Shown here: one piece after another, positions 17,787-26,015 of the stretch
Layout: each line of letters opens with the position of its first letter
How positions within the stretch are numbered: position 1 is the first letter of the stretch
Assembly (NCBI GenBank): GCA_947501845.1
Contig: CANMXP010000004.1
Coordinates: 124,001 to 188,000 of the forward strand
Origin: an uncultured Flavobacteriaceae bacterium
Lineage (GTDB): Bacteria > Bacteroidota > Bacteroidia > Flavobacteriales > Flavobacteriaceae
DNA length: 64,000 bases
Reading direction: 5' to 3'
Notes under the pieces: generated by a model
What the model saw: the letters and a program-made list of their open reading frames with translations, nothing else
The model's database searches: none
What the model was told of the DNA's origin: nothing
Made by a program: the position numbers and the translations under genes

Positions 17787-18458
17787 CTATTTATTTAGCA
17801 TACTTAAAATTTTTGAAACCCCAACTGTAGCAGGTTCAGCGATAACCGTTAAGTTTTCTTTACTGGCAATACTTGGTTTAGGGTCTATAAAATAGGTTGG
17901 TGTATTTTGGGGCACATAATGCATCAAACCAGCAGCTGGGTAGACTTGCATAGATGTACCAATAATGGTTAAAATGTCGGCAGTTTCGCAAATAGAAATT
18001 GCTTTATCAATCATAGGAACATCTTCGCCAAACCAAACAATATGAGGTCGTAATTGATAGCCTTTTTGGCATGTATCTCCTAAAACCAAATCAGTTTTCC
18101 ACGTTTGTATATCACGTTCGTCCCCAGTACTTCTCACTTTTAAAAGTTCACCATGCAAATGAATTACATTGCTACTTCCAGCACGTTCATGTAAATCATC
18201 AACATTTTGCGTAATAATAGTAACTTTAAAATGGTCTTCAAGTTTGGCTAAATCGTAATGGGCTGTATTAGGCGTTACCTCAAAAAGCTGTTTACGACGT
18301 TGGTTATAAAAATCCAAAACCAGTGCAGGGTTTGCTTTAAAGCCTTCGGGTGTTGCTACTTCCATAACATCATGGCCTTCCCATAAACCATCAGCATCTC
18401 TAAAAGTTTTAATGCCACTTTCGGCACTCATACCAGCAGTAAAATTATTTGTTGGCAA
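17787..18458 (-). pseudogene. cobB: Sir2-family NAD-dependent protein deacylase, main part, cut off from its first 11 codons by the 25.5-kb element
   Basis: The body of a sirtuin: SAESGIKTFRDADGLWEGHD, TQNVDDLHERAGSSNVIHLH with the catalytic His, QLRPHIVWFGE and GTSMQVYPAAGL. Native sequence runs from 17787 to the GCT at 18437. Beyond it the reading frame enters element DNA (TTG 18458, encoding LPTNNFT) and the NAD-binding GAG motif is reduced to T-A-G. The missing start, MKKHLVVLTGA, is found at 43966-43934 on the same strand. Joining the two gives an in-frame 226-residue protein with LTGAGMSAESG. A TTG-initiated product lacking the first beta strand is possible but should be inactive or impaired. 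Confidence 0.93.
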
Positions 18459-18459
18459 C
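18434..18459. other. Left attachment-site junction of the element (attL)
   Basis: Host sirtuin sequence ends and element sequence begins around the core CAGCA (18434-18438). The same five bases form the right junction at 43933-43937. From the central GC outward, the left element arm agrees with the right arm at 14 of 22 positions, including GTAAA, ATTTGT and AAC blocks at equal distances. Confidence 0.9.
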
Positions 18460-19054
18460 TAATTTGTTATTCCAAATATTTTTTTAAACCTTTCAATTTT
18501 ATTGGGCTTTGGTGGGGCTTAAACAAAGGTTTAATTGACTTGCTCAATTCCAATAAGCCTGATTTGATAGGTTTAGCTTATGGGCGGTTTAGTTTCTATT
18601 CTTAATGTATTTAAAAATAACTTAATACTTTTCGCCCACTTAGTCAATTCTATCATATTTTGGTAAACCTATTTAATGGAGGTAGGATATAAAAGATAAA
18701 GCTCATCACGTGCCATTTCGTCCTAATTCTTTTAATGCAACAATCTTGGAATGATTAGATGGCACAAATTCCTCTATTAAAAAATTCAAATAGGTGGTAG
18801 TTCTTGGTGCTGTGGCACTTCTGGATTACACCTATGTTTTATCCCATTTTTCACTAAATAACCGAAGGTTAGCCTCTAAGTGCCTTTTAACAAGTGGTTT
18901 GTGTTACAAAATTTTCTAAAAAGAAAGGTGTCACGCAATATATATATAATAATATAAAGAAAATCTAAGCCCTAATCCCTACTGATTTAGTAGGGAAAAT
19001 TTGTCTTTTTGTGACATAATTGCCAGAAAAATCAAATTGCAATAATTTTACGTC
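18460..19054. other. Left-end non-coding stretch of the element
   Basis: No full gene is visible in these 595 bp. On the minus strand, a stop-free stretch ending at TGA 18708-18706 reads SKIVALKELGRNGT at its end and is broken upstream near 18815 by a stop, so it may be the decayed end of a gene. A perfect hairpin, TCCCTACT-GATTT-AGTAGGGA (18976-18996), followed by an A/T-rich tract, lies 58 bp before the next gene and could be an operator or attenuator. Confidence 0.5.
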
Positions 19055-19819
19055 ATGAAAAAAAAGAAAGTCAAAAGGAAAAAGGATAGCAAAATAACAC
19101 TCACAAAACGCAATAGTTTAGAAGAATTAAATGAATTATTTACCATAGGCACACTTTTACCTGGTACAGAAATAACTTATTTGGAAGATGGTAAGAGTAA
19201 AATATATCACAAACCTTTTGGTAATGTTCTTACCACAAATAAACATCTTGTTTTAAAGAGTCAAGATTTTAATGGAGAACCTTTTTTAAGAGGTAAATTT
19301 GAGTATATGCAAGTATTACTACCAGAATACAGAATGAAATCTATGTATAAGTTCTATCCTGTTTTAAAGGGTGTTCTAAACGGTTATCGAGTTTGTACCA
19401 AAGCCGATAAAAATTGTTTGACTGCATTAGCTAATCAAATATATCATTATTATGCTCCGATTATACATGTATTTAGACAGACGCAAGAACGAATAAATTC
19501 ATTCCGTAAGATTGAAGATATAATAAACGATGTAATTGCTAATCCCTATGCATTTAACGGACGAAAAAAGTATGAAACAATTTTTTGGAATCCAGATTAC
19601 AATTTAACATCACAGGAAAAAACAGATTTATTTAACAAATACAGAGGTAAAGAATTACTAAATGAGAATCTAAAAAGATTAATAGAAATTTATACCAAAG
19701 GAATGACACAAAAAGAGTTACAAGAGAAAAGCAAAATGAGTCTTAGTACAATTAAAAGGCGTTGGAAATCAATTATAGAATTTTATAACCAAGAGCAAGA
19801 ATTTCTGATAGCTGCTTAA
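19055..19819 (+). CDS. Unrecognised element protein with C-terminal helix-turn-helix
   Basis: A 254-residue, strongly basic protein; the N-terminus MKKKKVKRKKDSK is lysine-rich. No family is recognised for the body (PGTEITYLEDGKSKIYHKPF, RMKSMYKFYPVLKGVLNGYR). Near the end, GMTQKELQEKSKMSLSTIKR is a helix-turn-helix that suits DNA binding. As the first gene inside the left end, it could be a regulator or an excision/replication factor of the element; that is a guess from position. It converges with the resolvase gene. Confidence 0.65.
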   Translation: MKKKKVKRKKDSKITLTKRNSLEELNELFTIGTLLPGTEITYLEDGKSKIYHKPFGNVLTTNKHLVLKSQDFNGEPFLRGKFEYMQVLLPEYRMKSMYKFYPVLKGVLNGYRVCTKADKNCLTALANQIYHYYAPIIHVFRQTQERINSFRKIEDIINDVIANPYAFNGRKKYETIFWNPDYNLTSQEKTDLFNKYRGKELLNENLKRLIEIYTKGMTQKELQEKSKMSLSTIKRRWKSIIEFYNQEQEFLIAA

Positions 19820-19837
19820 CAAACTTTCATTTTTGAT

Positions 19838-20434
19838 TTATTGATTTTTCAAAATGGACTTTACTTTTTGTACAGTTCCTAAAGAGACGTCACATAGCTT
19901 CGCTGTATTTCTCAAAGACTGCCCATTTTTAAGCTGTTTAACAACGTTTTTGTACTTGTACAGCACTTGTTTGTCAGATTCGGCAGATCCTTTTATTCTA
20001 CCTTTATAAACACCTTTAGCTTTAGCAATAGCGATACCTTCTCTTTGCCTTTCCAAGAGAGATTCTCTTTCCATTTCTGCAATGTTAGCCATAACAGAAA
20101 TAATTAATTTAAATGCATGGTTAGGTTTATTGTCAACTAAACTTTCTATACCTAAATTATCTACTTTGAGTGTAATTTTATTTTTATTTAATATTTCTAA
20201 AGTAGAAAGTATATCATATAAGTTCCTACCGAGCCTATCAATACTATGTACAGAAATGTAATCAATATTGCCTTTTTCAATTTCTTTTAATATTTCTTTT
20301 CCTTTAGGTCTTTCTCTAAACGGTATAGCTCCACTAATAACATCAATGTATAAAACTTCGTTTGGATGCTTTTTCACAAGTTGCCTTTCCGTTTTTTGAT
20401 TTCCAGTACTTACTCTTATGTATCTTGTTTTCAT
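19838..20434 (-). CDS. Small serine recombinase (resolvase/invertase family)
   Basis: A 198-residue resolvase. The N-terminal catalytic motif is YIRVSTGNQKTERQL (Ser9 predicted as nucleophile), followed by the family segment YISVHSIDRLGRNLYDIL. The arm LIISVMANIAEMERESLLER leads to the REGIAIAKAKGVYKGR linker and a C-terminal HTH (NGQSLRNTAKLCDVSLGTVQ). It is too short for the large-serine class, so it is unlikely to be the integrase. It may resolve element dimers or invert DNA; the repeats at 21.35-21.67 kb are candidate targets. Confidence 0.93.
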   Translation of the reverse strand: MKTRYIRVSTGNQKTERQLVKKHPNEVLYIDVISGAIPFRERPKGKEILKEIEKGNIDYISVHSIDRLGRNLYDILSTLEILNKNKITLKVDNLGIESLVDNKPNHAFKLIISVMANIAEMERESLLERQREGIAIAKAKGVYKGRIKGSAESDKQVLYKYKNVVKQLKNGQSLRNTAKLCDVSLGTVQKVKSILKNQ

Positions 20435-20478
20435 TTTCTATAACTTGAATAAAGCCCCCATTTAGAGGGCTTAATATT

Positions 20479-21000
20479 TTACATTAATCTAAAATAATGG
20501 TTATTATGATTAGCATAGTCCATCATAATATCCGAAGCTGTTCTTTCCCAATCTATATGAATATAAGAAGGTAATTCAGGTTTCAAATCCCCCGTTTCTT
20601 CTAAAAGAAGCTCTGTGAATTGAACATCGCTTAAAAACTCTCCACAATAAGATTCATTAACATTATCTAAAATTTCTTGAATATTATTTGCGCCTCCAAA
20701 GCAATGAATATAAGCTTCAACTATTTCTTCTTCATAACAACAATCTTCAATTTCTTCAATGATTTCATATATTTCTTTAGAAATATGGCACTCACTAATT
20801 AACCCTAAACTTTCTATTATTTCAGAACATTCGTAATCTTGAATCATAAACTCTGGGTCTTCCTCGTCCTTATGATATTCTTTAATTGCTTTTTGCAGTT
20901 CCAGATAATCAGAATAATCTTTTAATTTGAACCATTTTCCGTAAATGCTTCCATTGTTGTACTTGGCATAAGTACCGACATAAATTTGTACATTTGTCAT
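20479..21000 (-). CDS. ardA: ArdA-family antirestriction protein
   Basis: A 173-residue, very acidic protein. The N-terminus VQIYVGTYAKYNNGSIYGKW followed by KLKDY is the ArdA signature, and the Glu/Asp-rich body (EIIEEIEDCCYEEEIVEAY) suits the DNA-mimic fold that blocks type I restriction enzymes. Length matches the family. In known elements ArdA protects incoming DNA on arrival in a new host, which agrees with horizontal movement of this island. It lies 44 bp upstream of the resolvase on the same strand, and the two could share a transcript. Confidence 0.88.
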   Translation of the reverse strand: MTNVQIYVGTYAKYNNGSIYGKWFKLKDYSDYLELQKAIKEYHKDEEDPEFMIQDYECSEIIESLGLISECHISKEIYEIIEEIEDCCYEEEIVEAYIHCFGGANNIQEILDNVNESYCGEFLSDVQFTELLLEETGDLKPELPSYIHIDWERTASDIMMDYANHNNHYFRLM

Positions 21001-21353
21001 GTCATTAAATTTTAATTAGCGTTAAACATTTTTTGATATGCCTTGTCGTACTCGTAATACTTCAAGGCTTTTTTTATTTATAATAAATATACAAAAAACC
21101 TAATTAATGTACTAATTTTAGGGTAGGTATATTTAGTATATTTTTATGTCTTTTTTTTTGTGAAGTATTATTTTTTGCCTGTATTGCAATTAGGCTATAA
21201 TCTAAAAATAGCACGTTAATTGTTTTATGATAACATTCTTATTTATTAAGATTTTTATTATGGAAAAACATTCCAAAATTCGAGCTGTTTTAAAATGTTG
21301 AATTTGGATATGCAGGGGGTATTCCAAAAGATTTAATACCAGAGTTTTGTATG

Positions 21354-21427
21354 GGGGGTTATCGGTACAGACAGGGGCAAATATGCAATTTTTACAAATC
21401 GACATAAACCTACAAAAAACCATACAA
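21354..21427 (+). repeat. Bipartite direct repeat, copy 1
   Basis: GGGGGTTATC (21354-21363) and AAACCTACAAAAAACCATAC plus AA (21406-21427), 52 bp from start to start. The same two motifs recur in copy 2 about 240 bp downstream with almost the same spacing. Confidence 0.8.
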
Positions 21428-21560
21428 AGAGATTTTAAAAAATAAAGAAAATAAAATATTTAGAACTTCTGTAATTTCATATATAGTAAGCGTTTCGAAG
21501 AATTGAAAGTTCGGAAATTATCCGATTTAAAAAATTAAAGTTATTTTGTTCTGAACGTGG

Positions 21561-21592
21561 ATTTTGGGCAAAAAATGGCATTTTGGGCAAAA
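21561..21592 (+). repeat. Short iteron-like direct repeat
   Basis: ATTTTGGGCAAAA occurs twice, at 21561-21573 and 21580-21592, with a 19-bp period. It immediately precedes copy 2 of the bipartite repeat. Confidence 0.75.
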
Positions 21593-21593
21593 T

Positions 21594-21668
21594 GGGGGTT
21601 ATCAAGGTGTTTTTGCCTAAAAAGGCGTTTTTTAGAGGATTATTAAAAACCTACAAAAAGCCATACAA
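21594..21668 (+). repeat. Bipartite direct repeat, copy 2
   Basis: GGGGGTTATC (21594-21603) and AAACCTACAAAAAGCCATAC plus AA (21647-21668; 21 of 22 identical to copy 1), 53 bp from start to start. Confidence 0.8.
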
Positions 21669-21997
21669 GGTAATTTACAAATAAAATTTATTAAATCAAT
21701 TAAAACTCAAATATATCAAGGGTTTCAAGGATATTTATAACAAGATTTTAAGGCATTTAAAATTTAAAGTTATTCAATATCGGTTAGGAATTTAATTATA
21801 AAAACAAGCTAAATCACGGCTTTTTAGGTACACACTCACAAAAGGACATAATTATTACCAAAAAAGTGGTTTTTTAAAATTAAAATGAAGTGTTTAAGTG
21901 AGTTATTAATATATTTCTGATAATAATATTTATGACAATAGTATTGTCAAGTTTAATGCGAAAAAATATTCCTTTTTTTCAATAAAAGTGGCATAAA

Positions 21998-22390
21998 CTA
22001 ACTTGGTATTTCTTCTAACAAATTTATTTGACTAATACTCGGAATCATACACATATCTGCCCTTTTAATTTTCCCTTTTTGAGATTCAATTAGTAGTGTT
22101 ACTATTTTAGTTTGTTTTCTTTTGCTAAGGTCTATTTGATATATCACAAGACAATAGTTATTACGATATAGACCTAATCTTGCTATTATTTTTATATCGG
22201 AATTTAAAAATTGCTTTAATTTTTGTTCAAAATACTCCAAATAGTCCTTTTTACTCTCAATCTCACTAAAAACCCATTGAGAAGTATATTGAAAGCCATC
22301 AGCTAAATAATCACTAATATAATTTGAATTTAAGTGGTTAAACGCTCTTGCGTAATTTGAAACTAATTCCTTATGAGATTTTAACTTCAT
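21998..22390 (-). CDS. NTF2-like fold small protein
   Basis: A 130-residue protein whose order of elements suits an NTF2/SnoaL-like fold: helices (ELVSNYARAFNHLNSNYISD), the YLADGFQYTSQWVFSEIESK segment, a YLEYFEQKLKQFL helix, then long strands (IKIIARLGLYRNNYCLVIYQ). No catalytic role can be assigned. The start overlaps the preceding 59-residue gene by 20 bp, so the pair is probably coupled. Confidence 0.65.
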   Translation of the reverse strand: MKLKSHKELVSNYARAFNHLNSNYISDYLADGFQYTSQWVFSEIESKKDYLEYFEQKLKQFLNSDIKIIARLGLYRNNYCLVIYQIDLSKRKQTKIVTLLIESQKGKIKRADMCMIPSISQINLLEEIPS

Positions 22391-22550
22391 TGAAAAGCCT
22401 TTTGTATTTTTTGTATTGATAAAACAAGTATGTAGTTATTAAAGGATGAATAATTACAAATATCCAAACATTAATTGCTTCGTATGAAATACCCATAATT
22501 TTAGCTGTTTCTCTTAATATATCAACACAAAACTGAAATATTGAGTCCAT
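22371..22550 (-). CDS. 59-residue membrane protein (short gene)
   Basis: ATG 22550 to TAA 22371 encodes MDSIFQFCVDILRETAKIMG, then a hydrophobic helix (INVWIFVIIHPLITTYLFYQ) and a basic tail (YKKYKRLFNEVK). Small proteins with an INVWIFVIIHP-type core recur in Bacteroidota mobile elements as far as I recall, though their role is unknown. It lies 3 bp downstream of the next gene and overlaps the NTF2-like gene, so the three form a tight minus-strand group. Confidence 0.65.
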   Translation of the reverse strand: MDSIFQFCVDILRETAKIMGISYEAINVWIFVIIHPLITTYLFYQYKKYKRLFNEVKIS

Positions 22551-22553
22551 TTT

Positions 22554-22976
22554 CTATAGGGAGTTTAATTTATTAGCGTGATTAAGAACTTTTTTAGCAG
22601 CTTCATTTAGAGAATATTTTATTTGCTCATCACTCAATAGTGAGTTAGGTGCAGAAGTTTTATAAACCGTTTTAGATATTTCTTTAGTTTGATTTTCTAT
22701 CAATACTTCAATATATCTTTTAAGATAGTCTGGGTTTTCCCTGATTTCTTCTGATGCTTTTTCTAACCCTAATGTTAATGTTCTATATAACCTATCTTCT
22801 GTAAGTTTTTGCAAATCGTTCATTGCCTTTTGCTGTTTATTCATAACATTTTCAATACTATCAATTGTTACCCTGTTTATTTGAGACTTTGGCTTAGTTT
22901 TGTTAACTGCCTTATCGGAAATATTAAATATTATTATAAACACAACTACCGCTATTCCAATATATACAAATGCCAT
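22554..22976 (-). CDS. Membrane-anchored helical protein of unknown function
   Basis: A 140-residue protein with an N-terminal membrane helix (VYIGIAVVVFIIIFNIS) and then a long charged helical part (NVMNKQQKAMNDLQKLTEDR and ENPDYLKRYIEVLIENQTKE). The layout suggests a single-pass protein with a cytosolic coiled-coil-like domain. No family recognised. It heads the group with the 59-residue and NTF2-like proteins. Confidence 0.65.
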   Translation of the reverse strand: MAFVYIGIAVVVFIIIFNISDKAVNKTKPKSQINRVTIDSIENVMNKQQKAMNDLQKLTEDRLYRTLTLGLEKASEEIRENPDYLKRYIEVLIENQTKEISKTVYKTSAPNSLLSDEQIKYSLNEAAKKVLNHANKLNSL

Positions 22977-23008
22977 AAATACACTTTTATCAATATCACA
23001 TTAATTAA

Positions 23009-23773
23009 TTACTCAAAGAAAATTGTTTCAACTACACCTCTTATATCTTCTTCGTATATAACGAAGTATTGGTTACTGTAATCAGAATTATATAATCTAC
23101 CTATTACGGTATAATCGATACCACTCAAATTGTCTAAATCTTTAACAGTCAATACCGCTTTTGTTGCTTCTTTGTCTATCCTAATTGCCTTTTGGATATA
23201 TGAGTTTGGATCTGATTCATCTGTTTCTGTTGTACCATCTTCAAAGTGTATTTCCAATTTAACTATAGCTTGGGCAGGTGCATTTCCCACACTAATAACA
23301 AACCAGGCATCCTCGTTGTTCAGGGGATAAATAGTGTTTTCATCAAATAAACTACAATTTACCCAATCATCTTGCTGTTTAGTATAAACAGCACTTTGGT
23401 TTATCCTTTTGATTTCTGTATCTGAAACCTTTTCAAACTCATATTCTGTTCTTGTTGCCGAAGTATTATCCGAATTTGACCTAATAATAGCAAAAGAGTA
23501 ATAACTTTCGGTTATTTCTTCTTCATAACTGATATTAAAGCTTCCTGCTTCATCTCCGATACAAGATTTATCACATAATTCAATAAAACAGAAGTCATCA
23601 TTAGTAAATTCATATCCTGCATCTATCCAAGTACTTGTTAACCATACACCTCTTATCCACTCTGGTGGATTTAATGAAGAATCATTGTTTGAATCTGTAT
23701 TATTATCGGACTTACTTGAACAGCTAAAAATTATAGAAATTACTATAACAAATAATATTAGATTTTTTTGCAT
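23009..23773 (-). CDS. Hypothetical lipoprotein
   Basis: A 254-residue predicted lipoprotein (signal peptide ends ISIIFSC, Cys18) with a low-complexity Ser/Asn/Asp spacer (SSKSDNNTDSNNDSS). A beta-rich body has four cysteines in FCFIELCDKSCIGDEAG and VNCSLFDE, suggesting a small disulphide-stabilised fold. No family recognised. It may belong with the small membrane genes downstream on the same strand (32-bp gap). Why an integrative element carries it is not evident. Confidence 0.65.
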   Translation of the reverse strand: MQKNLILFVIVISIIFSCSSKSDNNTDSNNDSSLNPPEWIRGVWLTSTWIDAGYEFTNDDFCFIELCDKSCIGDEAGSFNISYEEEITESYYSFAIIRSNSDNTSATRTEYEFEKVSDTEIKRINQSAVYTKQQDDWVNCSLFDENTIYPLNNEDAWFVISVGNAPAQAIVKLEIHFEDGTTETDESDPNSYIQKAIRIDKEATKAVLTVKDLDNLSGIDYTVIGRLYNSDYSNQYFVIYEEDIRGVVETIFFE

Positions 23774-23927
23774 TGGTAGGTTTTGAGGTTTTTATATTGT
23801 TCAAGCAACAATTAATCTTGGAGATAATCATAAGCTTAAATTCAAATATATAAATAATATTTCATACAGGGCATATACGCCCTCTGGTTAATGAAGCCAA
23901 AAATATAATTTGTCATTCATTCAACAA

Positions 23928-24161
23928 ATGATGTCATTAACCAAAAAAGAAAAAGAATACTTAAAAAAGCTTGGTAAGCGTATCGTCTATATAAGAGATG
24001 AGAAAGGAATTAGCCAAAAAGAACTATCAGACATTCTTGATATGGATGATGGGTCTCTAAGGCGCATTGAATCAGGTAGAACGAATCCTACCACAACCAC
24101 CTTGTTAAAATTATCTGAAGCTCTTGAAGTAGAAATGAAAGAATTATTTAAATTCCATTAA
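23928..24161 (+). CDS. XRE-family helix-turn-helix regulator
   Basis: A 77-residue DNA-binding protein that is nearly all HTH: LGKRIVYIRDEKGISQKELS, then DILDMDDGSLRRIESGRTNP, and the ALEVEMKELFKF helix. ATG 23928 is chosen over an upstream in-frame TTG at 23910. The 3' end overlaps the convergent gene at 24144 by 18 bp. It is a candidate repressor for the nearby unknown pair or the defence gene, as XRE proteins often control such cargo; there is no direct evidence here. Confidence 0.85.
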   Translation: MMSLTKKEKEYLKKLGKRIVYIRDEKGISQKELSDILDMDDGSLRRIESGRTNPTTTTLLKLSEALEVEMKELFKFH

Positions 24162-24581
24162 TTGTTCAGGAATATCGGGTTCATGTAAATATATTTTATT
24201 GCCAAGTTGCACATAATCGTCTTTTGAATTTAAATAAAAATAGAATCGCATGATATCATACTTTGCATTATAAGTCTTCTGTGTCTTTTTCAAAAGAGCC
24301 TTTGATACAGCAAAACTATTTACAACTTCATTTCTTGAAATACATTCGAGGATTTTCATGTTAGGTAGATTTAACTCAACTTTTTCTTCATTGATTAATA
24401 AATTATCAACAACTAAAGAACCAACCTTTAATATAACTTTATCTATATCAATACTCACTTCATAGCCTCTCGACCAATGGTATTTCATATTTTCATTACT
24501 TTCTTTTCCTGCATTATATGCATCAGCATATTTCTGGTCAAAGTCAGAATTAAACTGCTTAAATGTTACTATCAATTTCAT
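24144..24581 (-). CDS. Unknown protein, second gene of a coupled pair
   Basis: A 145-residue protein with no recognised family. It has beta-rich segments (YEVSIDIDKVILKVGSLVVD) and a short helical middle (NSFAVSKALLKKTQKTYNAK). Its ATG shares a base with the TAA of the upstream gene (TAATG), so it is translationally coupled to it. Stable pairing suggests a partner or immunity-like subunit for the 447-residue protein; this is inference. Confidence 0.6.
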   Translation of the reverse strand: MKLIVTFKQFNSDFDQKYADAYNAGKESNENMKYHWSRGYEVSIDIDKVILKVGSLVVDNLLINEEKVELNLPNMKILECISRNEVVNSFAVSKALLKKTQKTYNAKYDIMRFYFYLNSKDDYVQLGNKIYLHEPDIPEQLMEFK

Positions 24582-25924
24582 TATTTTTGGATTGAATTAG
24601 CAAGTTTTATTAATTCTTCTTTATCTACTTTTAATCCAAACAATCTTTCTATATCTAAAGCTTGTCTTTCTAATGTTGGATTATCTAAAAATAATTCCCA
24701 TAAATTGGTAACTCCCTTGAATCTATTTAATGCTTTTCTATCTTTATACAAGTCATAGAACTTGGATAAAATAGAGGTTGAAAAGTTAGTCACATTCAAA
24801 TCCTTTGTGAAATCCTCAATTTTATTTCCGTCCAAAATATTCTCTACAGCTTTATTTAAATTTGATTTATCTTTTAAATCCCAAAAATGAAATGCCAATC
24901 TATTTGAAGTTGTTTTATACTTTTTGCTAAATGCTTTCCAAAAAGATTGGAACTCATCATTTATTTTCATTTGTTCCCTTACACTATCACATGCATCTAA
25001 CCTTTTTTCTATATCAACAAATGACTTTCTTAATTTTGTAAAATCATTTCTTAATTCAATTAATTTTTTAGGAATGTCCTCTTTAGTTTCACATTTTGAA
25101 AGCAAAATTGCCACAAGTGGTGGAATTGGTATTTTTTTATATCCAACATATTGATTCAAACTACCCAACTTCTCATTATATGTTTTTGCAAGAATGTCAT
25201 ACGTCTTATTAGGAATGCCAAGTGATTTATTAACTTCAATATCTGATTTAAAACCTCTAAAAGGTAAAGCCGTTTGAAAGATAGAGTGAGACAACGTATC
25301 ATACATTCCATTCAAAAGCTTTGAAAAAGTGGTTTCAGTTTCAAATACCGCTAATCTTTTCTTTTGTCCACTAACCTCGGTAATACCATGCCACAAATAA
25401 GAATATTTTTCAGCCTGTCCTTTTAAGTATGGCTCTTTGAAGTATTTGGTATTTAGGTATTCTGAGTTTTGTTTTTGAAATTCAACAAGAATATTAGACT
25501 CCTCCTTTTTATCATCGGGGTTATTCATGTCTTTCACAAATTTTACCACTCCTTTGTCAATCCAAATTGGCCATCCTATTAACGTGACTCCCTTTGGGTT
25601 TGTCAGCACCAAGTTAGTTATAGGTCTTCCGTCTTTAAACACTTCCTTAGCAATACAAAAATGATGATCCCATTCTTGTTTAGAAACCAAAAACACTTCA
25701 TTCAGAACAAAGGCTTCAACAAAAGTATTTAAGTTAAATATAAACTTATGGTCAGCCTTTCCATATCCTCCGATTATGAAGTCAAGTTCACTTAACAATC
25801 CAAAATTATAGTAAGCCGTATTGTAAGGAAGTTTTATTTCTTTTGGATTTTTGTAGCTTTTTAAATTCTGAAGTGGAAGCCCCATAATAATTATTTTCTT
25901 TCTAAAAATATCAAATATTAGCAA
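24581..25924 (-). CDS. Unknown 434-447-residue protein, first gene of a coupled pair next to the NACHT gene
   Basis: No family recognised. Two starts are possible: 25924, or the later ATG at 25885, which begins MGLPLQNLKSYKNPKEIKLP and looks more natural. The N-terminal half is mixed alpha/beta (LVLTNPKGVTLIGWPIWIDK). The C-terminal half is helical and charged (LRNDFTKLRKSFVDIEKRLD, AFHFWDLKDKSNLNKAVENI). No Walker, nuclease or membrane motif stands out. It diverges from the nuclease-NACHT gene across 91 bp, so the two units may be regulated together. Confidence 0.6.
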   Translation of the reverse strand: MLIFDIFRKKIIIMGLPLQNLKSYKNPKEIKLPYNTAYYNFGLLSELDFIIGGYGKADHKFIFNLNTFVEAFVLNEVFLVSKQEWDHHFCIAKEVFKDGRPITNLVLTNPKGVTLIGWPIWIDKGVVKFVKDMNNPDDKKEESNILVEFQKQNSEYLNTKYFKEPYLKGQAEKYSYLWHGITEVSGQKKRLAVFETETTFSKLLNGMYDTLSHSIFQTALPFRGFKSDIEVNKSLGIPNKTYDILAKTYNEKLGSLNQYVGYKKIPIPPLVAILLSKCETKEDIPKKLIELRNDFTKLRKSFVDIEKRLDACDSVREQMKINDEFQSFWKAFSKKYKTTSNRLAFHFWDLKDKSNLNKAVENILDGNKIEDFTKDLNVTNFSTSILSKFYDLYKDRKALNRFKGVTNLWELFLDNPTLERQALDIERLFGLKVDKEELIKLANSIQK

Positions 25925-26015
25925 TTAAATATCTGATTTTTAATCAAGATTATTTTTTTGTTTTTTCACATTCAAATATATTGCTTTTCCCACATAAATT
26001 ATGTAACATTCGTTA

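Larger units (their letters stand above)
21001..21997. other. 1-kb non-coding, repeat-rich stretch of the element
   Basis: No credible gene is seen; the one minus-strand frame at 21202-21423 has atypical composition and crosses the repeats. The stretch holds duplicated motifs listed separately, several G runs in otherwise A/T-rich DNA, and a small GCC-TAAAAA-GGC hairpin with a T run at about 21615-21633. Such a layout suits a replication or transfer origin or a resolution site, but nothing identifies which. Confidence 0.55.

Noticed and set aside
19838-20434. Small resolvase as the integrase of the element
   Set aside because: It is of the resolvase/invertase size class and lies away from the junctions; the large serine recombinase at the right end fits better.
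21202-21423. 73-residue minus-strand frame
   Set aside because: It runs across the direct repeats and has no protein-like pattern or neighbours.
24581-25924. HipA-type toxin for the 447-residue protein, given the XRE gene nearby
   Set aside because: The HipA kinase-like motifs are absent.
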